From Monosporascus cannonballus (taxonomy: Eukaryota > Ascomycota > Sordariomycetes > Xylariales): a stretch of 64,000 bases of DNA. Under the pieces are notes generated by a model, which had not been told where the DNA came from, searched no databases, and saw only the letters and a list, made by a program, of their open reading frames with translations. The stretch lies in the NCBI GenBank assembly GCA_004154925.1, contig QJNS01000072.1, forward strand, positions 62,001 to 126,000, read 5' to 3'. This document shows, one piece after another, positions 58,501 through 64,000 of this stretch. Positions within the stretch are counted from its first letter, which is position 1. Each line of letters begins with the position of its first letter. The position numbers and the translations under genes are program-made.

Positions 58501-61500
58501 CCTTACATGACTACGCTGCTGAGGGCGAGCTATCTCGATGATAGCCATGCCTCTTTCTCCCGGACTAAGTTACCGAGCGCTAAAACACGTATATGCTAGC
58601 CCGGCGTTGTATAGGCTTGGCACAGATGGTCCCATGGTGGCTATCGCTCTCCATGTACGTCGCTTAATCTTCTCCTTGCGAATATAGGAAAGGGGATACT
58701 AAGCCCGTATATGTTGGGGAAGCAACATATCACTGATCAGGATTATGACTATCTCTGAAACTCGTAGTCATCTTAGACAATACCTCGACCTCAACAGTAT
58801 GCTGGTTCTTTCGGAGCTCACCACGGCTCCTCAGCCTCGGTAAGTTCAATCTACGCTCAGTATGTAATGATAATTGCTATGAGAGGAGCCCTTAGTTATG
58901 CCTGAAAATGAGCGAGAAACTGGGCGCCAGACTAGTAAGGCTGGACTGGCTGTGCGCACCAGCCAGATCTTAGGGTCCAAGCAGGCTGTGGTGTTCCTTT
59001 CAGTACCTGCCAAGAAAGCTTTACCTCCCAGGCCCTGACTAGGAAACTACTATTAGTGTGAATTGAAGGCCACCATCGCCTAGTATGAGAAAAATGGCGC
59101 AAATTGAGACATCGCAGTCTCATTGGCTATTGCTAGTATGTGGCTTGTAACCAGCATCGTGGATATTAGATGATGGTAACGAAAACGGAAGAAGTAGCTG
59201 ATTAGGTATCAATAGGTCCCCGCGTCGGGGGTATATGCTGAACCTTAGGGTAGGAGAAGGCTCACGTTACTTAGACGTGGAATATCTTCCGAGGGAATGG
59301 ACAGCCGCAGCTGGCGTTTTCAAGACCAGTCCCGTTTGCAGCATTGCCCCCGGGAGACAAGGTTCGCTCCCTGGCAGCAATGGCGGACTGCTTGCTCTCC
59401 AACTGGGATTGCGTAGTTACGGGACTTCCTATCAACGGGCGAATTTATGAAGCTGCATCGCGGTTGCGACGGTAACACGAAGCCGGTGGGAAGTTGTAAA
59501 GCAAGTTGGCTGGGTTGTATTCGATGACCGGAATTGCGACCTGTCGCGACTAACATGAAAGTACGCATTATATGGTAGGGGATGGTAGGCTCGAGAGGAG
59601 ACGAGACTCCAGAAGGCCACAGGGCTCTGGTAAGATACACACACACACACTCTCTCTCTCATAAGCACTGGAAATAAAGTTACGGGAGGATCCGGCCCCC
59701 AGACGGCTGGAGAGGTATGTCTCTGAAACGGACGAAGCACCTGTGGGTGCTAGACGAAGCGATACAATGCAATCATCACCGACAGCGCTCTGTTATGTGA
59801 GTCTGTGTTTGTCAACCATCCACCTAGAAATCGGCAATTCAGATAAGGTGTGGCTTCAATAGCAGGCAGTCTCCTGCGATCTATGGAAACATGATTCCCC
59901 GCCAAGGTCCTACCTAGCATGTTGGGCATGGCCTTCACTTACGTACTTCGCTCCTCCAAAAATAGAAAATACCCACCTAAGTGATTGAAAAATAGGAATC
60001 AGCTCTAATCAGTGATCGCCAGGACAGCCTTCCAGCGTAACGCGAACTCGGAGTCATTTTAGGTGTGCATTGTATTGTATGCAAAACCGAGGCTTGTCTA
60101 GTTACTAACTTGAGCAAAAAGGAGAGGAAGAGAATGGGAAAGAAAGATAGAAGAGCAAGTCCCATATGGCATCTTCACATTAAAGGTCGAGGGCCAGGGT
60201 AACTAGGATCACGAGCAACTTACGACCATACTACTACATAGCGCTTAGGCGAACCATTAGGATCTGCCTACCCACCTCTTTAGACTCGTCACAATCTAAC
60301 AACTGCTTTGTATCTTGGAAAAGAGGCGCTCCTAATTGGGTCTGGTGGCAATTGAAAGGCAAGCGAAGAGGAAGAGGTAGCAAACAAGGCTTCCCGTTCA
60401 TCTCCAATGGTCCTGATTGATAGGTGAACAAGTCGTACACGCTTCAAGGTGGACGTGTACTTCGTCGGTTACTGTAGAAAGTAACAGGGGACGATTAGCT
60501 AAGCGCCGACTAGAGCCTGCAGCAGGGAGAATCTGCGGGTCCTTGTATCGTGATTCCTTCTCGTGAAACAGTGAAAAAGGCAGGCTGAGGTGAGATCCTC
60601 GATGATCCGCGACCCGGGTTGGCCCCCCATGGGCAATCTGACCATTCCTGGCAGAGATATCTGATAGAGGAGACCGGAGACCTGTTTTGGGCGGCAAAGG
60701 GCATGTAAGGGTTCCTGGGGACAATTTTTAGCCTGCGTCTCAGCCGAGACCGTGCACTTGATCGAGAGCGCGTCCAGACTCCGCAGGACACACTGTACTG
60801 TCGTCATAACTATTTAGCTTCCTTTATTGAGTAGCTATTGGCTTCGTTGGGCCGTTAGGCGCAGAATGTTACAGTATTCATTGTGGATATGCTCACACTG
60901 TACGGACACGAATACGTACCCACTTTTGATTAGCAAAACAGCATGCCCCAAAAATATACCCCGAAAAGGGAGAAGGGATGGAATGACGACGATACCAAAC
61001 GGGATGCAATAGCTGGGCAAGGGGGAATACGAACAGCCACCCAGAAACAGAAAATCATCCAATGTTGAAACGATGGCGGAGGCCTTAATGCACCTCAAAT
61101 GCAGGTACGCACTTTTTTTGTTTATTATAAATTTACTATGTGTGGACACGCACCCGAATGAGATGGCTAAGGTGGTTGACGATCGGGACCGGAGAATACG
61201 TATGCGATTATGATTTGGTAACAGCAAGACGGGACGGGGTACGAACGACACTGTGGATAGATAGATCGGAGCTCAATGTTGGATGGTCTGCAGATACAGT
61301 AGCGCCTATTTATCTCACATGGTACCTAAGCGCATCAATCCACCCGCTTCCGTGGTTCTCCGAATATCGATCGATACCTGGATGCTTACCTACAAGGCAA
61401 GGTAGGCAAGTAGGTATTTACATACATACTACCTTTCATTGATGATATGGAAGAGGGAAGGGGAGGAACTCTCCATTGCTGCCGCATTCCTACTTCGTCA

Positions 61501-62149
61501 ATACCATCTCGTTAATACCTAAGGCGGGCTCAACCTTTCCGAATCTTGTTCAGCAAACTCCTCTTGTTGTATGTACGGAATGCGGGGGCTGTACATACAC
61601 AGCACGCAATACGGCTACGCATGTCCACAATCCTTGCATAAACACTACGGCAGGCTCTTGGCTCGCTCTGACTTTGGTCTAGATTAACCCACGCGAACCA
61701 ATGGTGTGCTTAGCTTGTTGTATTGAGTTTGCTAAGTACGATTTATCCGAGGACGCAACTGACGGGGACGAACAGGGGAAGCATGCTTGGTGACATCCCG
61801 GCAGCACATGGAAGCGCTCTGTGCTGTTTCGCAGTGGCTTCTCTTTTTTAAAGAATGTGCGAAGCAACTACGAAAGTAGCCCCTGCTAGCCGGCGTAACA
61901 AGCATGTTCTGCTAGCTCAAAACTTTTATCGATCTGGATACGTACCTAGTCCCAATGCCCATCCTTTTAGTCCAGTCGCTATCTTGAATCCTCGTTGACC
62001 ATTGATTGCCATACAGATGCAGTCATACTGCATACGGTAGTAACCTACCTTTCCCAGGGTCTTCAACTCGGTCGGGCCAGGCCTTCCTGCTTGGGACCTA
62101 CTACTCGGCCTCACAGTTCAATCAATCCAAAGGTTGCAACCTCTCGTGA
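55566..62149. other. Long gene-poor stretch, no supported gene
   Basis: 6.6 kb of ordinary composition. Largest frames: 138 codons (60835-61251, minus) and 135 codons (57373-57780, minus). The latter is in a GC-rich patch (57400-57800) but without a recognised domain. A dinucleotide tract (AC)n(TC)n is at about 59637-59660. The right end of the former deuterolysin promoter is near 55566. TACCTA/TAGGTA words cluster near 61385-61440. Confidence 0.5.
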
Positions 62150-62897
62150 GGTTTTCCCCTCTTTCTCCTCTCCGTCTGTCCGTCGTTCTGTAATTTCAAA
62201 TTCGAGCCTCGCCCAGTTCCAATTTATCACGGGCCAGCCGCCAAGTATCCTATTCGCCTCCGTTCCTTTTTCCAACAATAGTTTGACTTTCCCATTATCA
62301 CGCGTCGCACTTAATTTCCTCCTCTACCTCTATCAATACCTGTCGACGGCTCGATTGCGTTTTTACCTAATATACAAACCATATTTGGGTCGAGACCAGC
62401 CAGCTCTGTGGCCAACGCCCACGGCCGCGGCTCGTCCTGGGCTGTGCTACAACTCAGGGTCTCACAAGTTTCGCGCGGTCCCTATTATCTTGACCACCAC
62501 TCTCTGCGCCACCATAACAAAATTGTAACACTGGAAAGCCCATGAGCCTCAATTCGACGTGCGCCTACCCGCATACTCTCCTCCTCTAAAAGAAACGCTG
62601 TCCCGCATTCCGGCTATATCTGGATCCCGCAGCTCTATATCCTATCTACTTCGTACCTTCTTTGAATTAAGCTCCTGGGCAGGCTGCCGCGTCGTCCGGA
62701 CCTCTTGGTCCACCAGTCTTCAAGCTGGATTCGTGAGTTTAAACTTAACTTTGTCTTGACTTCTGTGCCGTTGAAGCTATCCTTCACGCTTCTTTCTTTC
62801 TACCCCCCCTATTTCGCCATTCTATCAGTCCCCCTCTGTTATTCCTTCCTGTGCGTGCTCAAACCTAGGTTCTCGTCGCTAACATACCGGTGTTTAG
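62150..62897 (+). promoter_or_regulatory. Pyrimidine-rich leader of the Sec2-like gene with a probable intron
   Basis: The plus strand is strongly C/T-rich, common for promoters and 5' UTRs of highly spliced fungal genes. A donor GTGAGT at 62733 and an acceptor CTAAC..TTTAG ending at 62897 suggest a 165-nt intron immediately before the Sec2 coding exon. The open frame 61995-62528 across this region has UTR-like composition and is probably not a gene. Confidence 0.45.
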
Positions 62898-64000
62898 CTT
62901 CATCCATGTTGCTGCTTGGTCGCAGCACCAGAGTCCCAGTCCCTCTAGGCGACATCCGCTTGGACATTTCCGCTCGCTTTCGAGCATATCGCCGACAGCC
63001 ATCTCCGGCCGGTCGAGATCCCCCGCAGCAAAATCAGTTTCTTCCGGCAATGTTGCGGATATGGCGGTTCCACTAGACGCCACGCCTAAGCGCATGGCGT
63101 CGTCTCAGTCCCTCATGGCGGACCAGGAGCATAGTACGATACCTGATCCAAGGAAGCGAGCTTTGAGTTCGGCAAATGCCCCTGGCGCGGGAACTCCGAC
63201 TCATCATCCGGATCTCGACCATGAGGTAGCGGCCCTTAGCACAAAACTGATCGATGCCTTGAACCACCAGACCACGCTCGACGACACGCTTTCTGCGACG
63301 AGACAAGAACTGGAAGCTTCCCGCGGGCGGATAAGTGAATTAGAGGAACTAGTGACGCGGCAACAGGAAATGTTGGCCGGGGACGTCTGGGTCAAGCGTT
63401 CCAGCGTCGAAGAGGAAAAGAATAGGTTTCTTTTGCGTATCGCCGACGAGAAAAAGAAACGCGCCGATGTGGAAAAGGAAAAGCGGAAAATTGAGCAGGA
63501 GTTAGAAACACTAACCGTGTCGCTTTTCGAGGAGGCTAACAAGATGGTCATTACCGCCAAGGAGGAGGCCAAAAAGGAGCAGCACATACTTCAACGCAAG
63601 AACGAGCAGCTCAAGGCGCAGCTAGCCGATACAGAGGGTCTTCTGAGATCCCAGCAGGAACAATTGGCAGAGCTGAAGCATGTAATGGAACAGATGACGG
63701 CCGAACGGGACTCCCATACTGGCACCACACCTTCGTCGCCCGGGTTCAGCAAATTCGACGCCAAAGAGGACGACGCCCAAATTTCCGATGGCAGTTCGCA
63801 ATACGGTCATGCGGTACCTCTCTCGCCCACGTACCCTACAAGCCTTACACATCTCTTGCAGCCCGTTCTGAGGACTGACATTTCTTCCTACGATGATTTC
63901 GTGGCGCTCGTGAAGACGTCCAAGAACCAGCCATCAAGCCGGGTTTCCTCGGGGTCCTACAGTGGTCTTAACCCTCTTCTCGGCTTCACTGGCAGTGGCT
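62898..64000 (+). CDS. Sec2-type Rab guanine-nucleotide exchange factor (3' end outside window)
   Basis: Sec2 proteins activate the Rab GTPase Sec4 on secretory vesicles for polarised exocytosis. The exon opens after the acceptor at 62897 (first base belongs to a codon begun upstream) and stays open to the right edge. Seen: VAAWSQHQSPSPS start, Ser/Arg-rich segment, then HHPDLDHEVAALSTKLIDAL leading into a long coiled coil with TRQELEASRGRISELEELV, MLAGDVWVKRSSVEEEK and the diagnostic Sec2-domain core LETLTVSLFEEANKMV (about 63505-63552), followed by LQRKNEQLKAQLADTEGLL. After the coil the sequence becomes Ser/Pro-rich and reaches TDISSYDDFVALVKTSK. The first exon is unresolved. An internal ATG at 63061 would truncate the N-terminus but keep the domain. 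Confidence 0.88.

Noticed and set aside
61995..62528. 177-codon frame upstream of the Sec2-like gene
   Set aside because: Lies in a C/T-rich leader, with composition of UTR and no recognisable protein features.
1..64000. CRISPR array, operons, bacterial-type signals
   Set aside because: No regularly spaced repeats with spacers; spliced genes and RIP show a fungal nuclear genome.

Overview
The window looks like nuclear DNA from a filamentous ascomycete, most likely a Sordariomycete. The protein genes have short introns (about 50-130 bp) with GTRNGT donors, CTAAC/CTGAC-type branch points and YAG acceptors. Recognisable proteins include an FlbC-like C2H2 factor, choline kinase, a CECR5-type HAD protein, SCO1, a DUF3433-type membrane protein, deuterolysin and a Sec2-type Rab exchange factor. 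Gene-bearing DNA of ordinary base composition is interrupted by two very AT-rich blocks (about 20.8-30.3 kb and 33.6-41.5 kb). In these blocks C survives mostly in CG context and almost no reading frame is left. That is what repeat-induced point mutation (RIP) does to transposons. Coordinates of introns and repeats were counted by hand.

Layout. 2-728: 3' part of a C2H2 transcription factor, cut by the left edge. 729-7573: long stretch with no gene I can support. 7574-17670: four minus-strand genes in tandem (choline kinase; HAD-superfamily CECR5-like hydrolase; SCO1 copper chaperone; a conserved coiled-coil protein). 17671-30398: no host gene, then a short palindromic element, an AT microsatellite, a hairpin-bearing MITE and the first RIP block. 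That block is a nest: an outer pair of inverted arms encloses an LTR retrotransposon (two collinear 389-bp LTRs), which was itself hit by a long-TIR element and by two small solo LTRs with perfect 5-bp target duplications. 30399-33459: a non-RIPped island carrying a decayed SET-domain gene. 33460-41897: the second RIP block, an 8 kb insertion inside a small hAT-like MITE whose 8-bp target duplication and terminal repeats are still intact. 41898-44567: no gene supported; one foldback sequence.

44568-46858: a disordered protein gene (+) convergent with a DUF3433-type membrane protein gene (-, to 49768). 51608-51886: a possible two-exon gene for a 73-residue protein. 52197-53660: a frameshifted Cys/Pro-rich repeat gene. 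54301-55565: a decayed deuterolysin (M35) gene. 55566-62897: mostly empty, ending in a pyrimidine-rich leader. 62898-64000: 5' part of a Sec2-type Rab GEF gene, cut by the right edge.

The host genes do not form a pathway; they are ordinary housekeeping or regulatory genes in tandem. The main interest is the layered transposon nests, which give a relative order of events (MITE, then large element, then RIP, then un-RIPped solo LTRs), and the cluster of broken genes (SET, Cys-rich repeat protein, deuterolysin) at or downstream of the nests. I did not find a convincing new multi-gene system.
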